Assembly (NCBI GenBank): GCA_016490735.1
Contig: JAEMWC010000053.1
Span: forward strand, 1,443,501 to 1,507,500
Direction: 5' to 3'
From: Pachyseris speciosa
Taxonomy: Eukaryota; Cnidaria; Anthozoa; Scleractinia; Pachyseridae
Length of the DNA: 64,000 nucleotides
Shown one piece after another: positions 45,158 to 55,787 of the stretch. Positions within the stretch are counted from its first letter, which is position 1. The number at the start of each line of letters is the position of its first letter. A program made the position numbers and the translations under genes. The notes beneath the pieces were generated by a model, which was not told where the DNA came from, ran no database searches, and worked only from the letters and a program-made list of their open reading frames with translations.

Positions 45158-46659
45158 AGTGAAGACATATTAAAAGTTTTTGCTAGTCATTAATTTGTAC
45201 TATAGTCTCATACTATACACCATTGTTCAAAGATATATTTTCCGTGGTGCAACACCCATATTAAAGTGTCTGGAGTGCTCGCATTTTTATGGTTAAAATT
45301 TGTGGTTTTCACACCTCAGCTGACCCTCTAAGAGAGTTATCTTGGTACATTTCAGCTTATAAGACTGGAATAATATGGGAATACTGAGAGAAAAGTGTGA
45401 CGACAGCTGGTTTCTTTTCGATGTTAAAACGAATTTATGCCATAGCTGTAAAACTAGATGCTTTTTAATCTCCAAACTTTGCGAAGGCACACCCGTAAAT
45501 TTCATTGGGGTCTGTTTAATTTTCCACGTCTTAAAACAACCCAAGTGCAAACTGACCAATTATAACAATCAAAGGGATCACAGCTAATGAAATATCTTGG
45601 GAAAACCAGGGCTAGGATTAAATTACTTTACCACAATTCCTTGAATAAGCGCCGTCCCCGAATAAGCGCCAACACCCTCGGCCAAAATAGCAAATAAGTG
45701 CCCCCCCCCCCCCCCAAATAGTAGGGATTCACGGAAAACCTGTTTCTATTGTCACTTCAGTGATAATCAACTACACCGACATCAGTATATGTAGGAGAAG
45801 TACGGTACTCTTTCTGGCGTTCATCCCGAGTTAGAGTCGTGAAACGTTTCATGATAAGATTTAAAATTGCTGAATTACATAATATAAAACGTGGCTGTGA
45901 ATTTTGCAAATCGAGTTTGCTCCTGGTAAGTTTTGCCAAATTTCTGAGTGCCTGTTCCGAAACCTTTCATGAAAAGGAGTGGCAGGTGATCTCTACTCTT
46001 ATGTCTGCCTGAATTTCATCTTGCATGGACACTTTTGAGTACGTTTGTATCCCACTTTCAACACTTTCACATTCAGCCATTATGTAATTTTGTCAGGCTA
46101 AAACCCAAGTCGGAAGTTGTCGGTATGCCTGTGCACTTTGGGACAAAGATTTAGCATTCCATAAAACCATCATGATCGCTTTATTTGTTAATAGAGTTGA
46201 GTGGAGTCCAATTTAATCTTAAATCATGCAAGAAAAAAAGCCATGAAACGCTGGAAAGTACAAGACCACCCCACCCCCCATTTCAATGATGAATTCGTGC
46301 TGAACCCCATGCAATTGCGCCATTTGTCCCATCATGGGGGGGGGGGGGGGGAAGGGGTGGCCTTAATTTCTCATTTCCCAAGATTGTACCTATGATGGGA
46401 TACTAGGAGTGTAAACAGTTGATGTAAATACAACAAAATTACTTACACAAAATTTTTATTGAAACACGATAATTTTAAAAGTTAAAAGCTTGTAGGGTCA
46501 AGTTTTTAAGAATTAAATTAACCTAATCTACATCAAAACATTATACAAATTATATATTATTGAACACTGTAATCAGTAATATATAAAATTCGTCTTTTCA
46601 AACAGTTTATTTTTTATTTTATGAAACTAACGACCTCTGTCAGTTTTCAGTTTCTTAAA
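45158..46659. other. Non-coding between two transposase halves
   Basis: No gene is supported. There is a run of 14-16 C near 45701 and a run of about 14 G near 46337. The two runs are complementary, which could mark an inversion or simply be simple repeats. Confidence 0.45.
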
Positions 46660-47655
46660 TTATTGTTTCTTCGAGAGGATAACCAAGTCATATTTCATAC
46701 AAGCGCATCTTCTTTCACTTTCCAGCTTGTGAGCGACGTGTTTCTCTTGTAGTTGTTCTAATTCATCGGCACAACTGATGTTACCGTTGTTAATATCTAA
46801 ACGTATATTTTTCATTTTGTTGTCGGTGCTATCACAGAATCGGCAAGTATCTATCCTGGCCTTTCGAAAGCTGAGTAATTCGCTCAAGTCTTCGTTAAAT
46901 ATTTTACTAAAGGCAGAATAACTAATCACAGGTCCCTTATTTTAAAGCTTTGAACGGTTCGTTTTAAAGCTAGGGTTTTCCTTGACAAATTCTCGCCACA
47001 TCTTGCGCATTGATATGCAAGAGTCAAAGTACCTTTTCTGAGTTCTGGACCTTCTATAGTGCGATTCAGTCGCCTTTTTTGAACAGATGAAGTCAATAAC
47101 AGTCCTCTGTGCTTCCAGCAAAAGTTTAATTGTATTATTTACGTGCCGCCCTCTCATGTCTTGTTGGATAGACACACCATTGTCCTCCAGTTTCCTGAGA
47201 AGAACCTTGATTTTAACGGGAGAAAATCCGTAACATTTCTGAAAAGCACCTCGACAAACTGTTCCCAGTGATGGTAACTTGTAGGTAACCCTCCTGACGC
47301 CACCATGACAAATGCTGACTTCCGTCAGTCCTGAAAGAATATAATTTTGTTCGTTGTAACTTTTTTGATAAAAACTTGTTTTCAAAGCCTGGATCATTTG
47401 TCGACATTCATGTGGCCGTAGTCGCATCAGACAGCTGTTATTGCACTCACACAGCAATGACATTTTGTGTGTGTCTTGATAAGATCTGTTTTTTCCAGCA
47501 ATCATCCTTTTCCGTTTGCGGGTGTAAATCTTTGTCAGATTACGATTCATTTTCTTTCGCCCTCTTTCAATTGAGCTTGCGAGTGGAACTCCTTCCCTGA
47601 AATATGCCCAAGGGTTTCTGGGTTGAAGCGATAAACTAGCTTGTTTAAGTCGCAA
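46660..47655 (-). pseudogene. Transposase-like gene, N-terminal half, inverted
   Basis: Reading on -, the frame 47655-46945 continues after TAA 46942-46944 into 46929-46660 without a shift. Features are NEQNYILSGLTEVSICHGG near 47360, VCRGAFQKCYGFSPVKIK near 47240, a SHYRRSRTQKRYFDSCISM block near 47040 and ARIDTCRFCDSTDNK near 46850. This order (Cys-rich start, SHYxR box, DTCxxCD) is the N-terminal part of the same family whose catalytic half is at 44145-45157 on +. The two halves thus face each other, most simply by an inversion through an intron. Confidence 0.5.
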
Positions 47656-47719
47656 ACTCGGTGATCAGCTCCACTTGAAATGGGGACTTGTGCTCTGTTT
47701 GACAAACTAGAGGCCCAGG

Positions 47720-48990
47720 CCATTGCATTTATTTGACGAGCAACGAAAAATTATGAACAGGAGCAATAGCAAAGTTCCATATTTATAGCAACCGAAACAA
47801 AATTGCGTTGATTCTCGAAATTGCTATCAAGTTTATAAACCACTTGAGATTGAGAACAGATAACGTGCCCCTTTTAAAATACTAGTGTTGCATAACTCAT
47901 GTCACATACACAAGATTTGTTTTCCTTCTATAAAAGGAATGACCCAGATAAGGTTTAACTCAAAAGTATTGTTGTAAAATCATTTAAGTAAAATATAGCT
48001 TGAATGGAGGGCCAAGAAAAGGTAACATGCGATTTTCACTGCATTTAAATTTGCGTTGTGATGAATCACACTTTGTACGTGTGTTCCGTCCTGAATGTCA
48101 TAAAAATGTATTTTATAAGCAAAGGACGAGTTAGGAATTTTGAAACAAAAAGGTAATACCTTAATTTTTATCCTTTAATGATTATTTGTAAACAAAAGAG
48201 AAACATGCTACAATAGCGTCCAGGCCTTGCGTGACTCCAAGCAGATAAAAAATGTCAACGGACGCTAGATGTGACATGACACGTTGCGAATACTTTGGGT
48301 GCAAGTGCCTGGTTACTCTCTTATACTTTAGTAAATGCATTTGAGTCGCCGTTCATCCGCTAAGAGTAACTTTGAGAAGGATGTTTCTGGGTAAACAAAA
48401 AAAAACCAGTTTTCGGTTAGGATGTACCAGGTATGTCATACGCAAAATTTACCTTTACTTCAATGTTTAGTTATCAAAACTTTATCAGACAGGTGGTGTT
48501 ATATTTAGCAGCGAGATGAAGGTGATGACAACTGACGTTTTACGTCAGGAAAGCCTATGTGAGTTGACTGATTTTTTATTTTGATAATTTTAAGACGGCA
48601 CAGGATGGTACCAGGCTTAAAATTATGAAAGGTGTTCGTCAGGCTTGGTTACCGATCGGATTAAACTCGATTGACGTCATGAGTGGATGACATCATGTCC
48701 TGTCGTTATCATACAGGGACCACATTTCATCACGTCCGGTTTTAATAAGAGTTGCCAACAGGCATGGGAGGAGAATTTTCGTCACGACCTTTTGTGGTGT
48801 GGTCGTGTTTTGCAAGTGACGTATCTTCTATATGCATGTATTTCTGATACGCACATGCTGACATCATGGGGTGTGATACCGAGTGGACTTTGACAAACCG
48901 GTTTCTGATACGTAGTACCTGACGCAACTTCCCTTTTTCAATGCTTAAAAGAGTGCTCGTTGAGTCAGTTGCATGATCATTTGCTTTGAG
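47720..48990. other. Spacer before the right viral-like block
   Basis: No confident gene. A - frame at 49011-48742 and a + frame at 48687-48893 compete and neither has a domain. Confidence 0.35.
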
Positions 48991-50040
48991 ATGGCAGAGC
49001 CAAAGAAGCAACCAAAGAAGTTAAGTCTACCCTGGCTACGAGAATCGGTGGATGGCCTTAGACACTGTGTCAAAAATGATTGTTTCGATGGAACATCGAA
49101 GAGAGTATCTATTTCAGTTATGCAAGGCATGGTTGGTTACCGAGCCTGATCTTTCGTGTGAATTGTTTGATACCCTTTGCGAGAAGGCAGAGATCATGAG
49201 CAAGGCTGTTGTTGGTAACCAGCATGGACAGATGCAGTTTCATCTCCCTCTTCTTACGAAGCTTGCTTTTGCGTCTGAGGACAGTGCATGACGTGTTTCT
49301 TTGGTGGAAATTTAAACAATTCATTCAGTTGATTGGGTCACAGAGGTGGAGAGAGTGTCAAGAGAAAGTCGCCAGGGCAGTGAGAGATGACCCTTGCGAA
49401 ATAGTCAACATTTTGTAGCCATTTCCATGGTTCTTGGACAGCGTGAGTTAACGCCTCGAGGATATGGAAATTATCAGTCGATTACACGATATTTGTATGC
49501 AGGGAGGGCTAGACATGTCTAAAAAATACAGGGACATATGCGTTGAGCGTCGGAAAAACGTGATGGAAATGAACAAGTACCTGAGTATCATGGCCCTGTT
49601 TCTGTTTTTGTGCGAAACGAGGCGTAAAGACAGGTGGACTGGGCTCGATTTCGTGAGCGAAGAATGATTTCGTTAGCAAGAATGTCTGTGACTGGTGTGC
49701 ACTTCTGCGCTATAGTCGGGTACTGGTCGTGGATTCAATCACATCTCGTGTGGTCACTTGGAATTCTGATAACGAGATGAACACCATGGAATACATAATG
49801 GCCGATAGTGATGTGGAGGAAAGGGCTAGTGACGCGATGAAAGAGGAAGACGAAAAGGAATGGTGGCAATATCTAAAGAATGCATTATCTGACTTGGGGC
49901 AAAAACAGGTCAATTGTTCTTGGAAAGACCATGATGACTTGTCTAGGCTCGTGCTTCAAGTCGCCGGAAAGACAAACAACACTCGCTCGGTTGCAACGGT
50001 GTTAGATACCTGTTTTCTGTCGGGCCAGTTAAAACCGTAA
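48991..50040 (+). pseudogene. Unrecognised gene of about 350 codons with frameshifts
   Basis: It begins with a basic head (MAEPKKQPKKLSLPWLRES, 48991) and changes frame near 49080. It goes on as YLFQLCKAWLVTEPDLSCEL, changes again near 49290 (FKQFIQLIGSQRWRECQEKV), then in 49464-49668 reads MSKKYRDICVERRKNVMEMN. The last part, open from about 49663 to 50040, has CDWC, an acidic stretch (DSDVEERASDAMKEEDEKE) and a helical end. All parts are on + and in order, which suggests one decayed gene. No family is recognised. Confidence 0.4.
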
Positions 50041-50067
50041 AGAGATAATGTCGTAAAGGGAGAAATT

Positions 50068-50481
50068 GTGTTAAAAGAGTTCCCATGGATGTTTTGCCAT
50101 TCTTGTATCTTTACGTTTGCTAAGTGAACAAGGTTCTTCTTCTTCTTCTTCTTCTTCCAGTATTTGGGAAAGACCACCTTATTGGTGCTATTTATCTACC
50201 TAGTAGTGTATAAAGGGAATATTTTCGATTAAAATACGTGTTTTAACGGTTGTTGTTAGTTTTGAGTATCGTGTATTACTGTGCCATATCCAACCCGTGT
50301 CAAGACGGCAATGTACCAGTTCCCATGGGTCTTTTTCCATTCTTGTATCTTTTCCTTCGCCATGTTGATGGGGGTTTTAATGAGCTTTCACTTCCAGTAT
50401 TTGGGGATGACCAACCTCTTGATCTGCTTATCAGCCTTTCTTATTCGTAAATTTGGTTTATCAACGGAGTTGATAATGTAA
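50068..50481 (+). pseudogene. Tandem pair of small two-pass membrane protein genes
   Basis: Copy 1 (50068-50233) and copy 2 (50281-50450) share EFPWMFCHSCIFTFA versus QFPWVFFHSCIFSFA, and FQYLGKTTLL versus FQYLGMTNLL, in the same spacing. Each would have two hydrophobic segments. Copy 1 has an in-frame TGA at 50125-50127 and a (TTC)8 run that encodes a Phe stretch. Copy 2 runs into a foldback repeat at 50450 that now supplies its last codons. Small hydrophobic proteins of this type are common in large viruses. The role is unknown. Confidence 0.45.
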
Positions 50482-50599
50482 ATTGACCACTGTACAGGGA
50501 TTCAATTAGCTGACGTTTCGAGCGTTAGCCCTTCGTCGGAGCAAATCCTTCTTCGCTCCGACGAAGGGCTAACGCTCGAAACGTCAGCTAATCGAATCC

Positions 50600-50630
<31 letters not shown>

Positions 50631-50648
50631 CGTTGATAAACCAAATTT
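50450..50648. repeat. Near-perfect hairpin repeat, arms of about 95 bases
   Basis: The left arm starts TTGGTTTATCAACGGAGTTG and the right arm ends with its complement. The centre is CTCCGACGAAGGGCTAACGC and its complement. It contains the GACGTTTCGAGCGTTAGCCC phrase that I associate with animal repeat ends (Penelope-like or MITE). The exact family is uncertain. Confidence 0.8.
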
Positions 50649-50705
50649 TCGTGTTTCACTCCCCCACCAACGCAGCACCACAGTTTCTTCAGAAACTAAT
50701 CCCCT

Positions 50706-51266
50706 TTATTCATTTCTTATTCGTAGCCGATAATTCTGCTGGCCTCTAATTGGTTCGCTGGTAAATATACATTTTTGAGGGCCTGTTTCCTCTGTAAGGG
50801 GGTAAGTGGTCACTTCGTTTTCTTGTCTTTGCCACTTCAATCGGACATGTAGTGCGCTCTCAGGATGCTTGTCTTGGAAATTGAAGAGAAAGGACGACGC
50901 TTCTTCCGGAAAGATTGGATGTTGATAATTCTCAGGAAAGAGATCATCTATCTCGTACTTATTGAAAACAGCATCAATTGCAGTGACTTCTAGCTCCCAG
51001 TGTCGGTAGCGATCTGTCCAGCAATATGTCTCAGGGTCGGAAACTGGCTTGAGCGGTAATCTTTGCAACACTACTTGCTGGTTGAGGCCGATGCACACTC
51101 TAAATTCAACCTTACCGTTTAGCCAGAAGATATACTGTTTGGGGTTGCCGGTGTACTCTTGGAGATGATGGCCTTGGAGCGTGTACACTTCATGATACCA
51201 ATCATCTCTTCCGAAGTGTTTGTGTATGTTGTGTACTCCTCGATTCACGACGCTTACACAACTCAT
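50706..51266 (-). CDS. Hypothetical protein, 186 aa, intact
   Basis: This is an uninterrupted frame from MSCVSVVNRGVHNIHKHFG to a basic end (NYRLRIRNE). It is rich in Trp, Tyr and His with alternating hydrophobic residues (KQYIFWLNGKVEFRVCIGLN, then CWTDRYRHWELEVTAIDAVF), which suggests a beta-rich globular protein without membrane segments. It is divergent from the + gene at 51702, with about 430 bases between that could hold promoters for both. It is one of the few undamaged genes of the viral-like blocks. No family is recognised. Confidence 0.55.
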   Translation of the reverse strand: MSCVSVVNRGVHNIHKHFGRDDWYHEVYTLQGHHLQEYTGNPKQYIFWLNGKVEFRVCIGLNQQVVLQRLPLKPVSDPETYCWTDRYRHWELEVTAIDAVFNKYEIDDLFPENYQHPIFPEEASSFLFNFQDKHPESALHVRLKWQRQENEVTTYPLTEETGPQKCIFTSEPIRGQQNYRLRIRNE

Positions 51267-51701
51267 GGTGAAATTTTTGTTGTGATTTTCAGTGTTGTCA
51301 TTTTGTTCTACCTATCGTTAATGAGTCTGCAATGGTAAGAAGTGTGTTTTGTGAACATAACAATACGACGATGAACTAGATGCATCATGGCCCCCGTCGT
51401 CCAAGACCTAAGGTTGGTAAAGTTTTCTCGTCATGGCCACCCGAAAGAGAGAGTTCGCATTTGTTTACATTTTTGTTTTGTCCCACCATTCTTTCTGCCT
51501 TAATGCCGTGACAATGGCTAAGATCCATCGTTGCCTCCTCCCATAACTATGTTCATGGACATTATTGGTTGCCCCGATCGCTACCGGCTAGTCTGATAGT
51601 GCAAAGTGGCACCCCCAGTTACCATGATACTCCCATCAATGCATGTTTTCCAAAAAGAGGAAACTGAACTTCCGATCCGACTGCAATGACGATGTTTTAT
51701 T
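51267..51701. other. Divergent intergenic region
   Basis: It lies between an intact - gene and an intact + gene. No gene inside. It probably holds both promoters, but no motif is certain. Confidence 0.4.
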
Positions 51702-52474
51702 GTGAAACTAAGAGTGTATTTAACCGAGCAATTTATCGACTTTGACTACATATTGAAACGTGGAATCAGACCACTTGTTGACACGGCCAGAAAAGAGGAC
51801 TCGAACATGGAATGCAAACAAAGGACTGGTGTCGCCATGTACAACTTACAACCACTCTTTACCGGCAAAGAAATGTTCGTGGCGAACGGTCACAAATACA
51901 TCCACCTTGAACACCGGTTGATCAATGAATGCGTGGGCCAATCGCATGATGGCACCATTTCCTTCTTGGAGCCTGTTTGGTCTCAAGAAGACAAAGGTGA
52001 CCCGCTTGTGCTGGAGTTGATCATTACCAAAGTGGTAGTGCCAGAAGGGGAAGAGTGTTATTCGGCGAAGAGCGACAAAGTCATTGATAGCTACTGCACC
52101 CTTGGTCGATCGTCTATAGAAAACCCAGTAGAGGTGAAAATCGAAACAATACCCCAAAGTTTTCGAAAATGTTTAAGCAGATATTCCCCACAAACAAGAG
52201 TTTGTGTCCTATCCAATATAGCCTTTGCCAAGCTAAATCAGTACGACGTGAGGGAGCCACTGATCAGTAAACCAGACGCCGAATTGGAAGGGGATACCAG
52301 CAGCCCTACAGGTAGTTCAAGGAGGAAGGTGAAGTTCAAGAAGCAGGAGCTGAAAACGGTAGCGAGGGTGGGCTGCAAACAGAGGAGCAAGTTGACATGA
52401 AGCTGTCCAGTGATTCGAAGAAGAGAAAGAGAGACGAAATAGAAGAAGACCAGAAGGAGCTGAAGAAAACTTAA
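51702..52474 (+). CDS. Hypothetical protein, 232 aa or more, basic C-terminus
   Basis: The frame is intact to 52400. The first 150 residues look globular (KLRVYLTEQFIDFDYILKR, then MFVANGHKYIHLEHRLINE). The tail is Lys-rich (RRKVKFKKQELK). In the +1 frame the sequence goes on as KKRKRDEIEEDQKELKKT to TAA 52472-52474, a nuclear-localisation-like stretch, so a frameshift near 52345 may have shortened the protein. That makes a nuclear, perhaps nucleic-acid-binding, protein plausible, but no domain is recognised. Confidence 0.5.
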
Positions 52475-53141
52475 GAAGGCAGATGCCCTATCGATCCTTA
52501 ACCGCGTTCTATGTTGAGCCGTTATTTTGACTGTTTTGTATACAACATGACTTTAATCACTAGCACTTAGACTTCTCTTTTTTATATTTTTTAGCGAGCA
52601 TGTGTATATCAAGTATTTTTTGGCATTCTTTCAGCTACTCCGTAGTTTTCAATAAATTGAACTATTCTTGTTTGAGCCCCCTTCCAATAACCACATCTTA
52701 TGAGTAGTCTAATAAAGATTGTTAGCACAAAATAAAAAGGATAAATGTCTCTCGTTGTTCCTCGTTTACAAAATGCTACATTGCCAGTACTCTGTTTCAA
52801 TTTCATTCCTCTCAGTTCAAATTGGATACAAAATAGCGTCGAAGAATCTCTCGATCTATTATTTTCGGTGCTTCAACGCATATTTGTGTCACAGAGCATC
52901 GCGTACCTTGACTGAAGTCATTGGTTGTTGTTTTTGTTTTCAACAGCCAGCATCCCTTTCGGTAAATCGTTTAGGTCTCGCTCTTCTCTTTTTTCTTTCG
53001 TGAGTGTACTGGTTCTTCTATTGTTGGTAGTGTTCCTTTACATTATACGAATAATTTGATTCCACTTTCTATCAGACGAGACAAGTCATCCATCCACGCA
53101 CGTTATAGTGAGGGTTTTTTTTTTTGACCTGTTAAAGGCAA
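52475..53141. other. AT-rich intergenic region
   Basis: I see no gene supported by composition. AATAAA-type signals occur near 52650 and 52710. Confidence 0.4.
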
Positions 53142-53388
53142 ATGGAGGTAGTCGACATCATCGTCACTTTAGGGAAGAACAAACGATGCTGCCTCACCAG
53201 TCCTACAGAAATTGCTATTATGGACGTCAAGTGCTTCATTTGCCACAAAGACTTTAAGGAAGCCGTTGCCGATGTAAACCATGAATTATTGCAAACAGAC
53301 TGTTCACAAGATGTGCCACGACAGGTGGGCCCTTGAACAACACTATTGTGCGATGTGTCGGGGTCACTTTGTGCCATCGAGCCCTTGA
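53142..53388 (+). pseudogene. Small RING-like protein with one frameshift
   Basis: The first frame carries CFICHKDFKEAVADV (53231 onward). After a frame change near 53275 the other frame gives YCKQTVHKMCHDRW and HYCAMC before TGA 53386-53388. Together the metal-ligand order is C-x2-C, C-x4-H-x2-C, C-x2-C with a Trp after the middle group, as in RING ligases. It is the third member of the small RING-like group in this window (others at 27576, 27988 and 53879). The start could be 53142 or the internal ATG at 53220. Confidence 0.5.
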
Positions 53389-53735
53389 CCCACGTTGACT
53401 TTCAAGGAATTACAACTGCTAAGCACCTCCTAAACCGTGAGGACATTTGCTCTTGGACAGCCTTCATAGAGGGCGCCGGGCTACTGGTGGAAGACGAGGA
53501 GTTGACATCGGCGCTGAAGAAATATCTCGGCGATGCTTACAGTTGCATCCAGAGGGTGGGTCCAAGACTTGGAGGATTTGAGCCCAGGCGACTCGTTGCT
53601 GTTATGTTTACAAATACGGCTGGGGCAGATTTTAGCACCAACATCGAGCGCCGTTCAGGAAATTACTTGATTGGTACTTTACCAATGAACTTTCCTGTCC
53701 TCTGGAAAATGCATGGATTGCTAAAAGTTTCATAA
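53346..53735 (+). CDS. Hypothetical protein, about 129 aa
   Basis: An open + frame overlapping the end of the RING-like gene in another phase. It contains SWTAFIEGAGLLVEDEELTS and RVGPRLGGFEPRRLVAVMF, and ends LPMNFPVLWKMHGLLKVS. The composition is protein-like, without membrane segments or Cys motifs. The true start is probably inside the frame after 53390. No family is recognised. Confidence 0.35.
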   Translation: MCDVSGSLCAIEPLTHVDFQGITTAKHLLNREDICSWTAFIEGAGLLVEDEELTSALKKYLGDAYSCIQRVGPRLGGFEPRRLVAVMFTNTAGADFSTNIERRSGNYLIGTLPMNFPVLWKMHGLLKVS

Positions 53736-53878
53736 CCAGCATTTAATGGCGTGACTAGTATATTCAAAGCCATGAAATAAATTTCAAAAGACTGGATAAG
53801 TTTTGTCATTTCCTCTTGTGTGGCACCACTTGTATCCATATTGCGACTTCATCAGTTCACATCAAGGAAAAAAATACA

Positions 53879-54124
53879 ATGACGAGTGGTCAGAGTCGTT
53901 GTTTGCAGAAGATGCAACCAGAATGGGAACCCAGGGCTTTTGAAGATTGTTTCTTTTGTTTGGCACCCATGATACCATTCAGTAAGAGTGCTGTGCCTTT
54001 GCAGTGCTGCCAGCGCTTTGTGCATCGCCATTGTCAGGTGAACTGGGAAATTGTTTTTATTGAAAGAAATCAGTCGATGGTCACTTGACTGACATGCAAA
54101 TGCTACTCGAGGATGACAGTATGA
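53879..54124 (+). pseudogene. Small RING-like protein, in-frame TGA
   Basis: From ATG 53879: after about 25 residues DCFFCLAPMIPFSKSAVPL, then QCCQRFVHRHCQVNWE. A TGA at 54086-54088 precedes TCKC. The core CxxC...PLxCCxxxVHxHCQVxW matches the copies at 27576 and 27988 nearly position by position, so these are paralogs. No membrane segment follows here. The likely activity is ubiquitin-ligase-like, by domain type only. Confidence 0.5.
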
Positions 54125-54221
54125 CACAAGATCTTCAAGGGGTAGGTATGCCTCTCATTACTCAGTGGCTACGATCTGTCTCTTTTATATGACCGTGTGT
54201 TGTTTTCGTTTCATCCGGTAG

Positions 54222-54635
54222 GTGATTCCTGCTGTTTTGGTACCGTATTTCAAGACCAAGCTTGTACACGTGGTGGAGGAACTCATGTGCCATCGGTGGA
54301 AAACCCAGAGATGCATTGAAGCGTGCATCTTTTGCGCAGAATGTCCAGAGAAGTATGCCCTTTTCAAATTCCAACTCGTCATGTCCCTTATTGCCCATTT
54401 GGTCCTTCGCCCTACCCTGGTAACCGTCTCCGAAGTGGACAACCCAATGGTGGTTAATCTGGCACTAAGGTCTCTTTCCGATCGGTTTTATGTGATCGAG
54501 ATCTCCATTGGAAGACAGTCCATGTGTGGCAATGTGAGTATCTTTGAATTCGTCTCGGATGACGAACTGACAGTGACTGACAGTGGAGAGGACATTTTAC
54601 AGGAGTTGGAAATCAGTGTAGATTTTTTGTCTTGA
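54222..54635 (+). CDS. Hypothetical protein, about 137 aa
   Basis: The + frame has AVLVPYFKTKLVHVVEELMC at its start and CIEACIFCAECPEKYALFKF, with two close Cys pairs, near residue 32. The end is acidic (VSDDELTVTDSGEDILQELE). A - frame overlaps at 54162-54442 but has poorer composition. The first ATG is near a possible 3' splice site (TCATCCGGTAG at 54223), so this may be a second exon. No family is recognised. Confidence 0.4.
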   Translation: MIPAVLVPYFKTKLVHVVEELMCHRWKTQRCIEACIFCAECPEKYALFKFQLVMSLIAHLVLRPTLVTVSEVDNPMVVNLALRSLSDRFYVIEISIGRQSMCGNVSIFEFVSDDELTVTDSGEDILQELEISVDFLS

Positions 54636-54716
54636 AGCCTTGTTTAATAACGATTAAGCAAAAATAAATGGATACAAAAGTCACGACCTTGGTACAATAC
54701 CAGAAAAAAGCAGTGC

Positions 54717-55696
54717 TCAACATACCAGGCAGTTGCGCACCCCCTGTATCTTCATTCTTTCCATACACTCGCCGTGAACTTTGTGAGAACATGGAAGAGA
54801 TAGACAACTCCTAAAGACGTCCTCCAGGCAAATACTACATACATCGTGACCGGAATCCGGTCTACATCGGTGTTTGTTTTTGAGACGCTGCTGTATGCAC
54901 ACGTTGCATATGTCGCAGTGAAATGCTTCGTTGGCCTTTAACCTGCATATGCCGCACTTGTCACAGTGAAAGGGGGTGTTCTTTTCGGACTCAAAGTGTT
55001 TGCAAATGGCGCAGAAATAATCGCTCATTTTCGAGTTGCAGCCAATGCGTCTCTGACTATCCCGTTGATTTTCTGCTCGAGAGTACAGATGGTGCATTTC
55101 ATGTACATCGCACTCTTGGCTTGTAGTTGATCCTCTGTGCAGTCTACCGATTCCTTGTGACATTTGTGACAAGGATAAAATTGTTCACAACAGGGAAAAC
55201 GGACCAAGCATCGACGAGTGTAATGACTACACAGTGGTCTCGTGGCATCTGAAGTGAAACACTCTTGCTGTGCCAAGTCTATTGCGCGATTCGACATGTT
55301 CTGTGGAACACATCTTGATATAGTGGAACTTACAACCTCTTCAACTGGTCTAACTGCTGCAACGAGTCAGTTGTTTGCCATTGTGGTGTCTCTGAGACGT
55401 TGGATGAGCGGCGCCATGTCATCTTCATCGCTCAAGGGCAAGTCGAGTGCCAGGTCTGTCTGTTCTCTGTGCTGCCGTCTATAGTTTGCAGGACTCTGCA
55501 AAAGTGGTCGCAGATCATTCCAACCAGCCGCCTGACCTTCGCAAACCTCATGCCCATTTGCAACGAAAATGGAATTCCGAGAAACAAATCTGGGGTCCAA
55601 GCCCACAGGCTCATTGTAACCCCAACGAGAAGCATTGCGATTCTGCTGTTGTTTTGGTCTCACTCCTCCGATGCACCAAGTCGACACTGACGGCAA
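54717..55696 (-). pseudogene. RCHY1/Pirh2-like ubiquitin ligase
   Basis: Reading on -, a disordered head (55696-55370) is followed after TGA 55367-55369, same frame, by a CHY-type zinc finger (PLCSHYTRRCLVRFPCCEQF, YPCHKCH). A frameshift near 55035 leads into a CTCHY-type finger (YFCAICKHF, FHCDKCGICRL, FHCDICNVC) and a C-terminal RING (DVCSICLEDVF, LPCSHKVHGEC, NCLVC). The order CHY, CTCHY, RING is specific to the RCHY1/Pirh2 family of ubiquitin ligases. In the host family these act in p53 and other protein turnover. Here the gene lies among viral-like genes, so capture from a host is likely. It could also be a host pseudogene. Confidence 0.75.
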
Positions 55697-55787
55697 ATAA
55701 AGAAAACAGCTAAAGTGTAAATGGGAGAAAACAAATGTAATACTATCTGTATTAAGTTGGTTTCCGGTCCAGTTAGTTTTGAAGTAA

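Noticed and set aside
48742..49011. - strand gene overlapping the start of the gene at 48991
   Set aside because: No motif, and it overlaps the better supported + gene start.
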